NCBI GenBank assembly: GCA_013393545.1
Contig: JABXHG010000002.1
Location: 1 to 50,095, forward strand
Source of the DNA: Alteromonadaceae bacterium
GTDB lineage: Bacteria; Pseudomonadota; Gammaproteobacteria; Pseudomonadales; Oleiphilaceae
Reading direction: 5' to 3'
Length of the DNA: 50,095 nucleotides
The notes beneath the pieces were generated by a model. The model saw only the letters and a list, made by a program, of their open reading frames with translations, was not told where the DNA came from and searched no databases. This document shows positions 32,559 to 40,492 of the stretch, piece after piece. Position 1 is the stretch's first letter. Each line of letters starts with the position of its first letter. Made by a program: the position numbers and the translations under genes.

Positions 32559-32976
32559 TCAGGATTTAGTAGTTCAGGTGGCATCCCAGTCCATTAGGCG
32601 GCGGCTCTGGGTGGCGCGGCTGTTCTATGGCCTGGCTGGGGTGTTTTCAGCTCTGACGGCGGCGATGTACACCCCTCAGGGGCTGTTGACATCTACAGGG
32701 GTTAGTTCGTTCCTGTCGGATTCCACCATGATATTTTTTGCGGTTTTGTGGTATCTGGTTTCCTTTTTGTGTCTAGCTGGTGTGGTTTCGTCTCATGCCA
32801 GGCGAATGGCTGCGCCTGCGTTAACTGGGATGTTAGCTGTGTTGGTGTCTGTTTATTTCACTCAATGGATTTGGGGAGAGGGGATCATCACTGTTGCATC
32901 TGTCAAAAATTACGTGTTTATGTGGGTTGCCAGTTTTTGCGCAGTGTCCGCGTTAGCAGATAAAAAGGAGCCATAA
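32545..32976 (+). CDS. Four-helix membrane protein of lysis cassette, 143 aa
   Basis: Four likely membrane helices: LWVARLFYGLAGVFSALTAAMY, STMIFFAVLWYLVSFLCLAGVV, PALTGMLAVLVSVYFTQWIW and NYVFMWVASFCAVSAL. The basic N-terminus would stay inside. Its location between two other small membrane proteins suggests a second holin or holin regulator. Not a recognised family. Confidence 0.65.
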   Translation: MQKNDQDLVVQVASQSIRRRLWVARLFYGLAGVFSALTAAMYTPQGLLTSTGVSSFLSDSTMIFFAVLWYLVSFLCLAGVVSSHARRMAAPALTGMLAVLVSVYFTQWIWGEGIITVASVKNYVFMWVASFCAVSALADKKEP

Positions 32977-32978
32977 AG

Positions 32979-33353
32979 ATGGATGAGTTATTGACGGAGC
33001 CAACCATCGTTGTGGCTATTATCGCGGTTCTGGGTGGTTTGCCAGCGGTGTTATCTCAGCACCGTACCTCGCGGGACAGAATGACGGAGGAACGTGTGGC
33101 AAAGATTCTGGAGCAACAGGATGCAGACATTGATGGTTTGAAAAAGTCTCAGTTGCGCCTCAAAGATGAGGTTAAGGGGCTGAGGGATGAGAATAGCCAG
33201 CTGAGGGAGGAAAATAGGCAGACCTGGGAGCTGTTTAAGCTGGCTCTGGGTTCGTTTACTGACCGGTTGAGATGGGATAAAGCTGGCAGGAAGTGGGAGG
33301 AACCTAAGGTGCCTTATAGGTTGCATGAGTATATTCCGGATGAGTTGTTGTAG
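32979..33353 (+). CDS. Small membrane-anchored coiled-coil protein of lysis cassette, 124 aa
   Basis: An N-terminal membrane helix (PTIVVAIIAVLGGLPAVL) is followed by a long coiled coil (about 30-85, EERVAKILEQQDADIDGLKKSQLRLKDEVKGLRDENSQLREEN) and a short C-terminal domain. One-helix proteins of this form often close actinophage lysis cassettes and may act as holin-like or spanin-like partners. Confidence 0.65.
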   Translation: MDELLTEPTIVVAIIAVLGGLPAVLSQHRTSRDRMTEERVAKILEQQDADIDGLKKSQLRLKDEVKGLRDENSQLREENRQTWELFKLALGSFTDRLRWDKAGRKWEEPKVPYRLHEYIPDELL

Positions 33354-33397
33354 TATGGATGTTGGGTCTGGCAGATCCATTGTGTAGGTGATTGGTT

Positions 33398-33440
33398 TCC
33401 CCTGGCGTGTTGTGGTGGCACGCTGGGGGTTTTCCTTTTG
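33398..33440 (+). terminator. Terminator at end of late genes
   Basis: CCCC-TG-GCGTG pairs with CACGC-T-GGGG around TTGTGGTGG, followed by TTTTCCTTTT. It separates the late region from the first early promoter 16 nt downstream. Confidence 0.85.
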
Positions 33441-33455
33441 CCCAATAGCCTGGGT

Positions 33456-33484
33456 TTGCTTTACCTAACATGGGGGTGTATGCT
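33456..33484 (+). promoter_or_regulatory. Early promoter a, before Ltp-like/exonuclease/RecT operon
   Basis: TTGCTT (33456-33461), 17 nt, TATGCT (33479-33484), with TG before the -10. Member of the ten-copy promoter family. Confidence 0.7.
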
Positions 33485-33519
33485 TAATGATGTACCAACC
33501 ATAAGGAAGAGAGATAACC

Positions 33520-34017
33520 ATGGCACAACGCCGCACAAAGTGGTTAACCCTGGGAGTGGCAACACTAGCCACCGCCATAGGCACCACAACAGCACTCCAT
33601 ATAGGAACCAGCAGCGCCACCGTGGCCAGCGTCCCAGAGGCAGCTGACCATAACAGCACAGTCCTGGAAAAAACAGGCCTAGCAGAGGGACAGGGGCGTG
33701 AACGTGAAGCCATCCCCCTGGAGTACTACCACGCACAAGTGGACGGCCAGGACTACGTGGACAGGATGGCAACCTCTGAGAAAAACCTCACCAGCCACCT
33801 AAAGCAACTGGACTACTCCAGGGCGGCCATCAACTACGCCACCAGCAACCTCACTGTGGACTACCAGGAAGAGGCCAAAGAGCTGGCAGGCCTCTACATG
33901 CAGGCCATGCCAATAACAGTGGACACCATGAGGAAACAACTCAACCATGAGGGATTTGACCCAGACCACGTTGAGGCAGCCATTAAAGCAACCTACAAAA
34001 AGGGAGAGGAAAAATGA
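33520..34017 (+). CDS. Secreted or anchored Ltp-like protein, superinfection-exclusion candidate, 165 aa
   Basis: The first 36 residues are a signal peptide or membrane anchor (basic start, then WLTLGVATLATAIGTTTALHIG). No lipobox cysteine is present. The second half has two helix-turn-helix-like repeats resembling host cell surface-exposed lipoprotein (Ltp) domains: LTSHLKQLDYSRAAINYATSNL, then a VDYQEEAKELAGLYMQ linker helix and TVDTMRKQLNHEGFDPDHVEAAIKA. Ltp of phage TP-J34 blocks DNA injection by related phages. As the first gene of the first early operon, this one would be made soon after infection. The role is inferred from fold pattern and position. Confidence 0.6.
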   Translation: MAQRRTKWLTLGVATLATAIGTTTALHIGTSSATVASVPEAADHNSTVLEKTGLAEGQGREREAIPLEYYHAQVDGQDYVDRMATSEKNLTSHLKQLDYSRAAINYATSNLTVDYQEEAKELAGLYMQAMPITVDTMRKQLNHEGFDPDHVEAAIKATYKKGEEK

Positions 34018-35024
34018 CCCAATACCCACCAGTCCCTGGAGTGCCACTACCAGTGTTTGAGGATGGCACACCAGAATGGCAGGAACAGCGGAGAGAGGGG
34101 ATAGGTTCGTCAGATGCCTCAATAATCCTGGGGTTATCCCAGTACCACTCCCCACGCTCCCTGTGGATGGATAAGACAGGCAGAGCGCCCTATGAGAGGG
34201 TCACCCCAGAGATGGAACGCCTGAGGAACTTTGGTCACATCATGGAACCTGTCATCCGTGAGCTTACGGCCGCAGAGTTGGGCGTGGGCATTATGAAACC
34301 TGAGGGGGCTGTGCGCAATGAACAGATCCCCTGGCTGAGAGCAAACCTGGATGGGTGGACAACAGATGGCAGGGTGGCAGAGTTTAAGAACGTTCACCAG
34401 TCACAGGCACGCCAGTGGGACGGCCAGATTCCAGACCACGCTGAACTCCAGGTACACCACTCCGGCCTGGTGCTGGGAGTGCGTTATGCGGTTGTTGGTG
34501 GACTCATTGGTGGCAATAAAATTGCTGTGTATGAGTTTGATTTGAACTCGGCCATCGCAGATATTGTCTATGAGGCTGAGGTAAAGTTCTGGCGGCATGT
34601 GGAGAGTGACACTCCCCCACCAGTTGATGGGCATAAAAAGACCCTGGAGGCCTTGCTGGCTGAGTGGCCGTCCAGGCCTGAGGCTAAACAGGTGGATGAG
34701 GTTTCAGTAGTTGACTGGGTGGCGCAGTACCATGAGGCTAAGGAAGATGAGAAACAGGCACAGGCCAGGCAGAGAGAGGCACAGTCTAGGCTCGCGGAGC
34801 TTATGGATGGCCATGATGAGCTGGTTACTGAGGATGTGACCTGGGCGAAGATTCAGGGAGGCAGGCTGGATGAAAAGAGATTAAAGGATTCCCACCCAGA
34901 TTTGTGGGAGGAATACAGTACCCAAAAACCGGCTTTTGATTTAGCGCGGTTTAAGAAAGACCATCAAGATATTTATAAGGATTTCCAGCACAAAACTGTG
35001 CGGGTTTCTAAGAGGGAGGCATAA
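34014..35024 (+). CDS. YqaJ-type recombination exonuclease, 336 aa
   Basis: The conserved pieces are RREGIGSSDASIILGLSQYHSPRSLW (about 26-51), ERLRNFGHIMEPVIRE (about 68-83) and the nuclease core LRANLDGWTTDGRVAEFKNV. The core carries Asp 113, Glu 123 and Lys 125 of the D-ExK motif. It degrades one strand to give single-stranded DNA for the RecT-like annealase encoded next. The C-terminal third is charged and helical. It overlaps the upstream gene by ATGA. Confidence 0.88.
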   Translation: MTQYPPVPGVPLPVFEDGTPEWQEQRREGIGSSDASIILGLSQYHSPRSLWMDKTGRAPYERVTPEMERLRNFGHIMEPVIRELTAAELGVGIMKPEGAVRNEQIPWLRANLDGWTTDGRVAEFKNVHQSQARQWDGQIPDHAELQVHHSGLVLGVRYAVVGGLIGGNKIAVYEFDLNSAIADIVYEAEVKFWRHVESDTPPPVDGHKKTLEALLAEWPSRPEAKQVDEVSVVDWVAQYHEAKEDEKQAQARQREAQSRLAELMDGHDELVTEDVTWAKIQGGRLDEKRLKDSHPDLWEEYSTQKPAFDLARFKKDHQDIYKDFQHKTVRVSKREA

Positions 35025-35026
35025 TC

Positions 35027-35857
35027 ATGGCTAAGGATTTACAGGCACGTTTGCAGGATGGCAGCACACCAGCACGGCAGGCACAACCACCAGCACTGAC
35101 AGACCAGGTGGCGTTGATGGAAGAGCAATTTGGGAAAGCCATGCCCACAGGCTACTTAGCGTCTCAGTTGGTGAGGGATGCACAAACAGCCATTAGGGAG
35201 ATTCCACGCCTGGCAGACTGTGATCAGGCGTCGGCTCTGGGGGCGTTCATGTCATGTGCGCAGTTGGGGCTGCGTCCTAATGTGATGGGTCAGGCTTATG
35301 TGGTGCCTTACTATGACCGTCGCCAGCGTGGCTACCGTGCACAGTTGCAGATTGGTTACCAGGGGTTCATTGACCTGGCGTACAGGTCTGGCAAAGTCAC
35401 CCTCATTGAGGCACGCACGGTGTATGAGAAAGATGATTTCTTTGTGGAGTATGGGATTAATCCTAAGCTGCAACACCGTCCGTTCCTGGAGGGAGACCCT
35501 GGTAAGGCTGTGGCTTATTATGGCGTGGCGCGGTTGACCTCTGGAGATTACGTGTTTCATGTTATGTCCCGTTTCCAGGCAGAACAGTGGCGGGATAAGC
35601 ATGCTTCGGCCAGGAACAGGGATGGTGAGGTTGTGGGGCCGTGGCGTGAGCACTTTGATGCCATGGCTATGAAAACTCAGGTGCGCCAGCTGGCAAAGTG
35701 GATGCCTAAGGATGTTTCTTTTTCTACGGCTGTGGCTGTGGATGAGTCTGTCCGTGAGGATTTGCATGTGGATGCTGTTGCGCGGCGGGTTGAGCCTGTC
35801 TCTGAAAAGTCTGTGGATGTTCCTGTGGATGGTCAGGATGCCTCAGAGCTGGAGTAG
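35027..35857 (+). CDS. recT: RecT-family single-strand annealing protein, 276 aa
   Basis: Hallmarks include QASALGAFMSCAQLGLRPNVMGQAYVVPYY (about 66-95), QLQIGYQGFIDLAYRSGKV and the YEKDDFFVEYG segment, then AVAYYGVARLTSGDYVFHVMS. The acidic C-terminus (DVPVDGQDASELE) is usual. Partner of the YqaJ exonuclease 2 nt upstream; together they form a recombination pair. Confidence 0.92.
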   Translation: MAKDLQARLQDGSTPARQAQPPALTDQVALMEEQFGKAMPTGYLASQLVRDAQTAIREIPRLADCDQASALGAFMSCAQLGLRPNVMGQAYVVPYYDRRQRGYRAQLQIGYQGFIDLAYRSGKVTLIEARTVYEKDDFFVEYGINPKLQHRPFLEGDPGKAVAYYGVARLTSGDYVFHVMSRFQAEQWRDKHASARNRDGEVVGPWREHFDAMAMKTQVRQLAKWMPKDVSFSTAVAVDESVREDLHVDAVARRVEPVSEKSVDVPVDGQDASELE

Positions 35858-35875
35858 TTAGGCTGTGTGTTGTTT

Positions 35876-35908
35876 GCCCCTCAGGTTGGTGCCTGGGGGG
35901 GTCTTTTT
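35876..35908 (+). terminator. Terminator after recT
   Basis: CCCC-T-CAGG pairs with CCTG-G-GGGG around TTGGTG, followed by TCTTTTTGTT. Ends the recombination operon. Confidence 0.8.
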
Positions 35909-35923
35909 GTTGTGCATATAGGT

Positions 35924-36020
35924 ATCCCCCAGGCCTCCGGACAGTGAGGCTGGGGGATGTGTGCGTCAGTGGAAGTTGACGCGGTTGGCAGCGGGTTGGG
36001 GATGGGGCGTTGCCCGCTGC
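35924..36020. other. Two further hairpins in the 289-nt gap after recT
   Basis: Hairpin 1 (35924-35958) pairs ATCCCCCAG-G-CCTC with GAGGCTGGGGGAT, a 13-bp stem with one bulge. Hairpin 2 (35988-36020) pairs GCAGCGGG with CCCGCTGC. Neither has a T-tract. They may be structural RNA or part of an origin; I see no iterons. Confidence 0.5.
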
Positions 36021-36068
36021 GTTGGTGAGTTTATCAGTTGATTTTTGTTTGCGCCAACACTGGTGGGT

Positions 36069-36098
36069 TTGCTTTATCCCACCCAGGTATGGTAGCCT
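36069..36098 (+). promoter_or_regulatory. Early promoter b, before winged-helix gene
   Basis: TTGCTT (36069-36074), 18 nt, TAGCCT (36093-36098). A weaker family member; the GTGGGTTTGCTTTAT context matches promoter c. Confidence 0.5.
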
Positions 36099-36146
36099 AA
36101 AATTACCCACATAGAGAGTGTGGAGCACCAACCAGAGAGGTAAAAA

Positions 36147-36521
36147 ATGATAACCAAAATTCGACACCTGAACTACATCACGGACTCCCCAGTGGAGACA
36201 GTGACCATCCCAGCATCCCTACTGGATGAAACCAATAAGGGGACGGCCATAGCCCTCTATGCGGTCATCCAGCGTTATGCAGACCCACAGACAGGACAAC
36301 TGGCAGCCACCCGCATCCAGCTGGCTCATGAACTGGGAAAGACCTCACGCGCACCGGTTGATCAGGCTGTGGAGGAACTAAGCAACCTGGGTTACCTGAA
36401 AGCGGAACGCCTGTGGGTGACAACTGACAGTGAGCCTCTGGCTCCCCTGGCTCACCAGTACGCCCTGGAGAGTGGGCCTGGGCGTGTCTCTGCGGGGTCT
36501 TTGTACACGCTCATCAAGTAG
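36147..36521 (+). CDS. Winged helix-turn-helix protein, 124 aa
   Basis: About residues 30-85 form a winged helix (TAIALYAVIQRYADPQTGQLAATRIQLAHELGKTSRAPVDQAVEELSNLGYLKAERLWV). This resembles the N-terminal domain of the replication initiator encoded nearby and the domain in the next gene. Likely a DNA-binding replication or regulatory protein. Strong AGAGAGG ribosome site. Confidence 0.72.
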   Translation: MITKIRHLNYITDSPVETVTIPASLLDETNKGTAIALYAVIQRYADPQTGQLAATRIQLAHELGKTSRAPVDQAVEELSNLGYLKAERLWVTTDSEPLAPLAHQYALESGPGRVSAGSLYTLIK

Positions 36522-36529
36522 GCATAAGA

Positions 36530-36573
36530 AAACCCCCACCCAGGTGAGAGAGAGAAACACGGGGTGAGGGTTT
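36530..36573 (+). terminator. Hairpin after winged-helix gene
   Basis: AAACCCCCACCC pairs with GGGTGAGGGTTT (one mismatch), 8 nt after the stop. No T-tract beyond the stem's own TTT. Possible terminator or 3' stabiliser. A smaller CGGCAA/TTGCCG hairpin follows at 36595-36614. Confidence 0.55.
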
Positions 36574-36699
36574 AGCAGACCAACCACAGGTCACCGGCAA
36601 AGGAAAAGTTGCCGTTTGCGCCTGGCCATGAACTACCAGGGCGCTACGGACAACAATAGCATGAGTTATTGCCAAAACACTAAAACCAAAGAGGAAGAG

Positions 36700-36990
36700 A
36701 TGAAACTGACTAGCTCACACTTGCAGCCAGCAATGGTGCCGCAACATGTGGCACGCGACCCAAAAATTAAGCCACATGCAGCACGGCTGTACATGTACCT
36801 GTTGACCTGTACCCCTGAGGATGGGGAACTGTTTGAGGCAGCTGAGGCGTTTGCTGGCCTGGATAAAGAAACCACAGAGGATGCAGTCAATGAATTAATC
36901 AACCTGGGTCACATGGACAAAACTGAGATTGTCAAGAATGGCAAGACCCTGGAGGTTAATTACACGTTTATCATCCAGGGAAAGGATTAG
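36700..36990 (+). CDS. Small winged-helix protein, 96 aa
   Basis: ATG 36700 is chosen because AGAGGAAGAG precedes it; in-frame ATGs at 36628 and 36661 are less well placed. The sequence PKIKPHAARLYMYLLTCTPEDGELFEAAEAFAGLDKETTEDAVNELINLGHMDKTEIVKNGKTLEVNYTFII is a compact winged helix, shorter than its neighbours. The three consecutive genes with this fold look like a duplicated family. Confidence 0.7.
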   Translation: MKLTSSHLQPAMVPQHVARDPKIKPHAARLYMYLLTCTPEDGELFEAAEAFAGLDKETTEDAVNELINLGHMDKTEIVKNGKTLEVNYTFIIQGKD

Positions 36991-37036
36991 AGGGCAATTT
37001 TGACCCCAGGTTATACTGGAAAAACCCATTAAAAAA

Positions 37037-37066
37037 CCCCGGCTGTGCAGACAACACAAACCGGGG
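37037..37066 (+). other. Hairpin before replication initiator
   Basis: CCCCGG (37037-37042) pairs with CCGGGG (37061-37066) around an A-rich 18-nt loop, 29 nt before the start codon and just ahead of the AAAGGGG ribosome site. Could modulate translation. Confidence 0.4.
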
Positions 37067-37095
37067 CAAACCGAGCCATCGAAAGGGGCTTAGTT

Positions 37096-38205
37096 ATGTA
37101 TTCTAACAGCAATTTAACCTCCAGCGCAATTGGGGGAAACATGCAAAACCACCAGAGATTCCATGAGATTCCACAGGACTCATCCTCAACCCATCCCAAC
37201 GATGTTCATTACAGTGGTGGACTGTTTGCCCGCATCCCTCATGAGTTCCTGAAAGATGTAAAAGACCCTATTGCAATAGCGGTTTATAACCACCTCATGA
37301 TGTATGCAGATTGGAACAGTGGGTTAGCTCATCCCAACCGTGAGCGTCTGGCAAAGTCCCTGGACTATAAAACCACACGCCCTGTGGATAACGCCATCAA
37401 GCATCTGGTTGAAAAAGGGTGGATCAAAACATTTCCACGCTGGAAAAAGTTTGATGAGGAAACTGGGCGGGTTTATATCTCATATGACCCCCAGGACGGC
37501 TTTGCACAAACATCCAACGGCTATGTTGTCTACGACAAAAAACAGGGTGTGGAAACATCTACCAAAGACCCCAGAGGGGGGCTACCCACAGAGCATGGGG
37601 GGGTGCACTACAGTCAACCCCCCCAGGTGCCTGGAGGCCATACAAACAAGAACCAATTAAACGAGACCCAATTAACTAATAAAGATATGCTCATTCCTGA
37701 CGGAAAGAGCGTGAGTGCATCCAACTCCACAGAGGTCTCTGAACCTGGAAAAGACACCACCCAGGCATCTGAGAAAAAGACCCCAGCGGAAAAATACCCC
37801 AAAGAGTTCCTGGAGTGGTATGCCATCTACCCCAGGAAAAAAGCTAAGGGGGATGCGCTGAAAGCCTACAAACAGGCTCTCAAAGAGATTGACCATGATG
37901 CCCTGGTGGAGAAAACCAGGAAGTTTGCCAGGTATGTGGAACAGACCCAGGAACCGGCAAAGTTTGTGCCATATCCAGCAACCTGGTTGAGGGCATCCCA
38001 GTGGGATGATGAACTGGAGACACCGGAGGCACCCAGGACAGTCCCTGGAGGCTCTGGAGCACCATCCGCCAGGGATAAGTCTGCGGAACAGCTTTTGCGG
38101 GAACAGTGGGCGCGTGAGGATGCCTACCTGAACAACACCAACCAACAACCACAGTCAGCCATCTTTGAATGGCCATACGGAGCACAGAGGGAGATTGAAC
38201 AATGA
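37096..38205 (+). CDS. Replication initiation protein (winged helix plus DnaD-like end), 369 aa
   Basis: Residues 35-120 are a winged-helix domain (YSGGLFARIPHEFLKDVKDPIAIAVYNHLMMYADWNSGLAHPNRERLAKSLDYKTTRPVDNAIKHLVEKGWIKTF). A low-complexity linker follows. About 250-330 holds PKEFLEWYAIYPRKKAKGDALKAYKQALKEID and FVPYPATWLRASQWDDE, a common C-terminal module of phage replication proteins. It would bind the origin and recruit the helicase through the next gene. ATG 37096 has AAAGGGG upstream. Confidence 0.78.
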   Translation: MYSNSNLTSSAIGGNMQNHQRFHEIPQDSSSTHPNDVHYSGGLFARIPHEFLKDVKDPIAIAVYNHLMMYADWNSGLAHPNRERLAKSLDYKTTRPVDNAIKHLVEKGWIKTFPRWKKFDEETGRVYISYDPQDGFAQTSNGYVVYDKKQGVETSTKDPRGGLPTEHGGVHYSQPPQVPGGHTNKNQLNETQLTNKDMLIPDGKSVSASNSTEVSEPGKDTTQASEKKTPAEKYPKEFLEWYAIYPRKKAKGDALKAYKQALKEIDHDALVEKTRKFARYVEQTQEPAKFVPYPATWLRASQWDDELETPEAPRTVPGGSGAPSARDKSAEQLLREQWAREDAYLNNTNQQPQSAIFEWPYGAQREIEQ

Positions 38206-38678
38206 TGGATCAAAGAATGAAACAGGCTATCGCCACCAGAGTCCTGGGCGTGGGTAAGCGCCTGGCACCTGACAGGTTTCCCAACTACCTGTTGAGCGAT
38301 GGCACCATCAACACTGAGTTGGTCAATGAGTGGGGTCAGGAACTGGCAACCAAAAACTGGCCTCCAGAGCTGTGGGATGAGGCTGTGAGGGTCTGGGTCA
38401 GGGAGGTTGACCACGGCAAGATGGTGACCTCTGGCGAGCTTATGCGGGCTGGCAAAACTGTGCTCTCCAGGTGGGAGTCTGACCCGGTTAAGGGTGCACA
38501 GATTAGAGCACACCGTGAGCGTTTGCGGGATGAGCGTGACCGGCAGCTGGCGGATGGCACTTTTGGTGCTCTCAGAGGCTATAAAGCCATTGAGGCCAGT
38601 GAGAAAGAGTCCACCCCAGCCCCTGACACGTTGATGGAATTACGCAAAAACCTGGCACGCCGCAAGGGTGTGAGCTAG
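38202..38678 (+). CDS. Putative helicase loader, 158 aa
   Basis: Located in an ATGA overlap with the initiator gene. The layout (WGQELATKNWPPELWDEAVRVWVREVDHGKMVTSGELMRAG, then charged helices) resembles the small loader/inhibitor proteins (G39P-like) of phage replication modules. Assigned mainly by position and helix pattern; no Walker motif is present, so it is not a DnaC-type ATPase. Confidence 0.55.
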   Translation: MMDQRMKQAIATRVLGVGKRLAPDRFPNYLLSDGTINTELVNEWGQELATKNWPPELWDEAVRVWVREVDHGKMVTSGELMRAGKTVLSRWESDPVKGAQIRAHRERLRDERDRQLADGTFGALRGYKAIEASEKESTPAPDTLMELRKNLARRKGVS

Positions 38679-39146
38679 ATGGACTACGACCAAGAGATGG
38701 GAGGCATGAGGGATGCACCCGTTCTGAGATTCAGCCCCCAACAGGCTGAGGAACAGGCCAGGAAGTATCTGAACTACCCACCAGGGGCACGTTGCGCCAC
38801 TCATGAGGGACAAACCCAGGGGAGTGCCTGTGTTGATTGCAAGATGGTTAAAAACGCGGCTCACGGGATGGCAGACCGTCGCAGTGGCAGGTTCAGCCCT
38901 GGAGAGATTACCCAGAGGGAAAAGCTACGGGAGTGCACCCTGTGTGATTCCCGTGGCCTGGCTAAGGTGCCTCTGGAGGATGGCACTGGCATGATGCTGA
39001 GATGCCCTCACGACCCTGGAGTGCTGGCAGCGAGGAAACAGGACGCGCTGGAGAAAGCCATGAAAAAGCTAAAAATACGGAGGCAGCCACGCTCCCCTGG
39101 CGCTATTGATTATGCTGAGGAAGTCAGGAAAAGACTCCAGACCTAG
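38679..39146 (+). CDS. Zinc-finger-like protein of replication operon, 155 aa
   Basis: The start is directly after the previous stop. Cysteine groups are CATHEGQTQGSACVDC (about 49-64) and CTLCDSRG ... CPHD (about 96-120), both typical of zinc ribbons. The N-terminus (FSPQQAEEQARKYLNYPPGARC) and basic C-terminus (KKLKIRRQPRS) suggest nucleic acid binding. Function unknown. Confidence 0.68.
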   Translation: MDYDQEMGGMRDAPVLRFSPQQAEEQARKYLNYPPGARCATHEGQTQGSACVDCKMVKNAAHGMADRRSGRFSPGEITQREKLRECTLCDSRGLAKVPLEDGTGMMLRCPHDPGVLAARKQDALEKAMKKLKIRRQPRSPGAIDYAEEVRKRLQT

Positions 39147-39158
39147 CGCAAACCCAGT

Positions 39159-39193
39159 CCCTACGCTGTGCGTGAACAGTGTGGGGATTTTTT
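39159..39193 (+). terminator. Terminator after replication genes
   Basis: CCCTACGCTGT pairs with ACAGTGTGGGG (two G-U pairs) around GCGTGA, followed by ATTTTTT. It lies before rusA; GATATAAG 12-20 nt before the rusA start could be a -10. Confidence 0.75.
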
Positions 39194-39213
39194 ATGTGAT
39201 ATAAGCTAAGAGC

Positions 39214-39633
39214 ATGGATCAACAGGTAGTGACACAATTTAACGTGCCCGGCGCGCCCGTGCCTCAGGGGTCTAAAAGCGTGTCCAGGTCTGGCCATATG
39301 TATGAGGCTAATAAAAAGCTGAGACCCTGGCGGGAGAAAATTATTCAGGTGGCAGCCATGGCACACCAGGGGGAGCCTCTGGATTGTCCTGTGGAGGTTG
39401 TGGCTTATTTCTGTGTGCCTAAGCCTAAGAGGCCTAAGTTTGCGGCACCGGCTACTCCAGCGGATTTAGATAAGTATGAGCGTGCTCTGGGAGATGCCCT
39501 GACACAGGCGGGGGTCATTAAAGATGATGCAAGGATAGTGCACTGGGATGCCTGGAAAGTGTTTCACCCAGATGGCTGGGTGGGTGTCCAGGTGACTGTG
39601 AGGCCAGTGGAGGTGATGCCATGGGAGAGATGA
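39214..39633 (+). CDS. rusA: RusA-like Holliday junction resolvase, 139 aa
   Basis: The N-terminus VPGAPVPQGSKSVSRSG and the catalytic region TPADLDKYERALGDALTQAGVIKDDARIVHWDAWKV (about 81-114), with Asp 84, 86, 94, 104 and 105, define the RusA endonuclease family. It resolves branched DNA from replication or recombination before packaging. Length is typical. Confidence 0.92.
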   Translation: MDQQVVTQFNVPGAPVPQGSKSVSRSGHMYEANKKLRPWREKIIQVAAMAHQGEPLDCPVEVVAYFCVPKPKRPKFAAPATPADLDKYERALGDALTQAGVIKDDARIVHWDAWKVFHPDGWVGVQVTVRPVEVMPWER

Positions 39634-39971
39634 TGACAGAGTGGTGGGAGCCAGATGAGGAAGTGCTGAGGGCTGTGATGGATGGGCGTTACAGGCTGGC
39701 AGATATGGGGGAGACAGAGCAGTGTTGGGTGGTGGCTGAACTCTCTGAGAGAGGTTGGTCTACGCTGCGGATTTCAGAGGCTATGCGGTGCTCTCAGCGG
39801 CATGTAAAGAGGTTGCGGGCTAAGGTACTGACTCAGTACATGAGGCGTGTGTGTCGTGCTGGTGCTGAGGTTGAGTTGCAGAGGGAGAGGGCTGAGAGGG
39901 CTGAGAGGGATGTGTTGGTGATTCGGCGTGAACGTGATGAGTTGCGTGGGTTGTTTGGGGCGGGTTTCTAG
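39621..39971 (+). CDS. HTH protein with coiled-coil tail, candidate late-gene regulator, 116 aa
   Basis: GGAGG 7 nt before ATG 39621 sets the start; ATG 39630 would give an ATGA overlap. Residues about 45-70 are a sigma-region-4-like helix-turn-helix (LSERGWSTLRISEAMRCSQRHVKRLRAKV), followed by a basic coiled coil (ELQRERAERAERDVLVIRRERDEL). As the last gene of the replication operon it is well placed to switch on late transcription, for example at the GTCACC-N10-ACAATA sites. That link is inference. Confidence 0.7.
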   Translation: MGEMMTEWWEPDEEVLRAVMDGRYRLADMGETEQCWVVAELSERGWSTLRISEAMRCSQRHVKRLRAKVLTQYMRRVCRAGAEVELQRERAERAERDVLVIRRERDELRGLFGAGF

Positions 39972-39987
39972 AGGTCACGGGGTGGGT

Positions 39988-40016
39988 TTGCTTTATATAA
40001 CATACCCATGTAGAGT
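39988..40016 (+). promoter_or_regulatory. Early promoter c
   Basis: TTGCTT (39988-39993), 17 nt, TAGAGT (40011-40016), TG before the -10. Followed by TATGTAAGGCAAACA and the 40073 gene. Confidence 0.65.
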
Positions 40017-40072
40017 TATGTATGTAAGGCAAACAGGGGCAAACAAAAACCCCACAACCACAGGAGAGCATC

Positions 40073-40483
40073 ATGAAGAACATCAACACCAACACCATCA
40101 TCCCAGAACAACTAGTGCAGTCCCGTAACGGTGGCAAGATTCACTTCGCAAGCTGTGGCCAGCGCTCACTGCATGTAGTGGCCGTCAAGCTGGAAAAGGG
40201 AACCACCTATGAGGAACTGGTGAACACCCATGGCAACAACCTTTGCCAGCACTGTTTCGGCAACATCCTGGAGGTCATGAACGTGGAGCCAGAGCCTAAG
40301 CCAGAGCCTAAGCCAGCATCTGAATACTGTTCCGGTTCCGGCACCTGGGATTGGGCGAACGGCACTGAGTACCCAGAGCGCTGGGGTCGCCGCTCTAATG
40401 GTGGTAAGTGCGGCCACTGTGGACAGTGGGCTGGCTCCGCCTCTCAGTACAACCCCGCCATCCGCAAGCATAAGGCCAAGTAG
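40073..40483 (+). CDS. Cys-rich cassette protein, possible zinc ribbon, 136 aa
   Basis: It has FASCGQRSLH and NNLCQHCFGN in the first half, then a PEPKPEPKPA linker and a C-terminal CGHCGQWAGSASQYN module, giving two putative zinc sites. Single-gene cassette with its own promoter and an AGGAGAGCATC ribosome site. A pseudoknot-like RNA starts 10 nt after its stop. Function unknown. Confidence 0.68.
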   Translation: MKNINTNTIIPEQLVQSRNGGKIHFASCGQRSLHVVAVKLEKGTTYEELVNTHGNNLCQHCFGNILEVMNVEPEPKPEPKPASEYCSGSGTWDWANGTEYPERWGRRSNGGKCGHCGQWAGSASQYNPAIRKHKAK

Positions 40484-40492
40484 CTGCGGCAG

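Noticed and set aside
36998..37017. TTGACC and TATACT upstream of the replication initiator as a promoter
   Set aside because: Only 6 nt separate the two boxes, far from 16-18. The TATACT alone is not enough.
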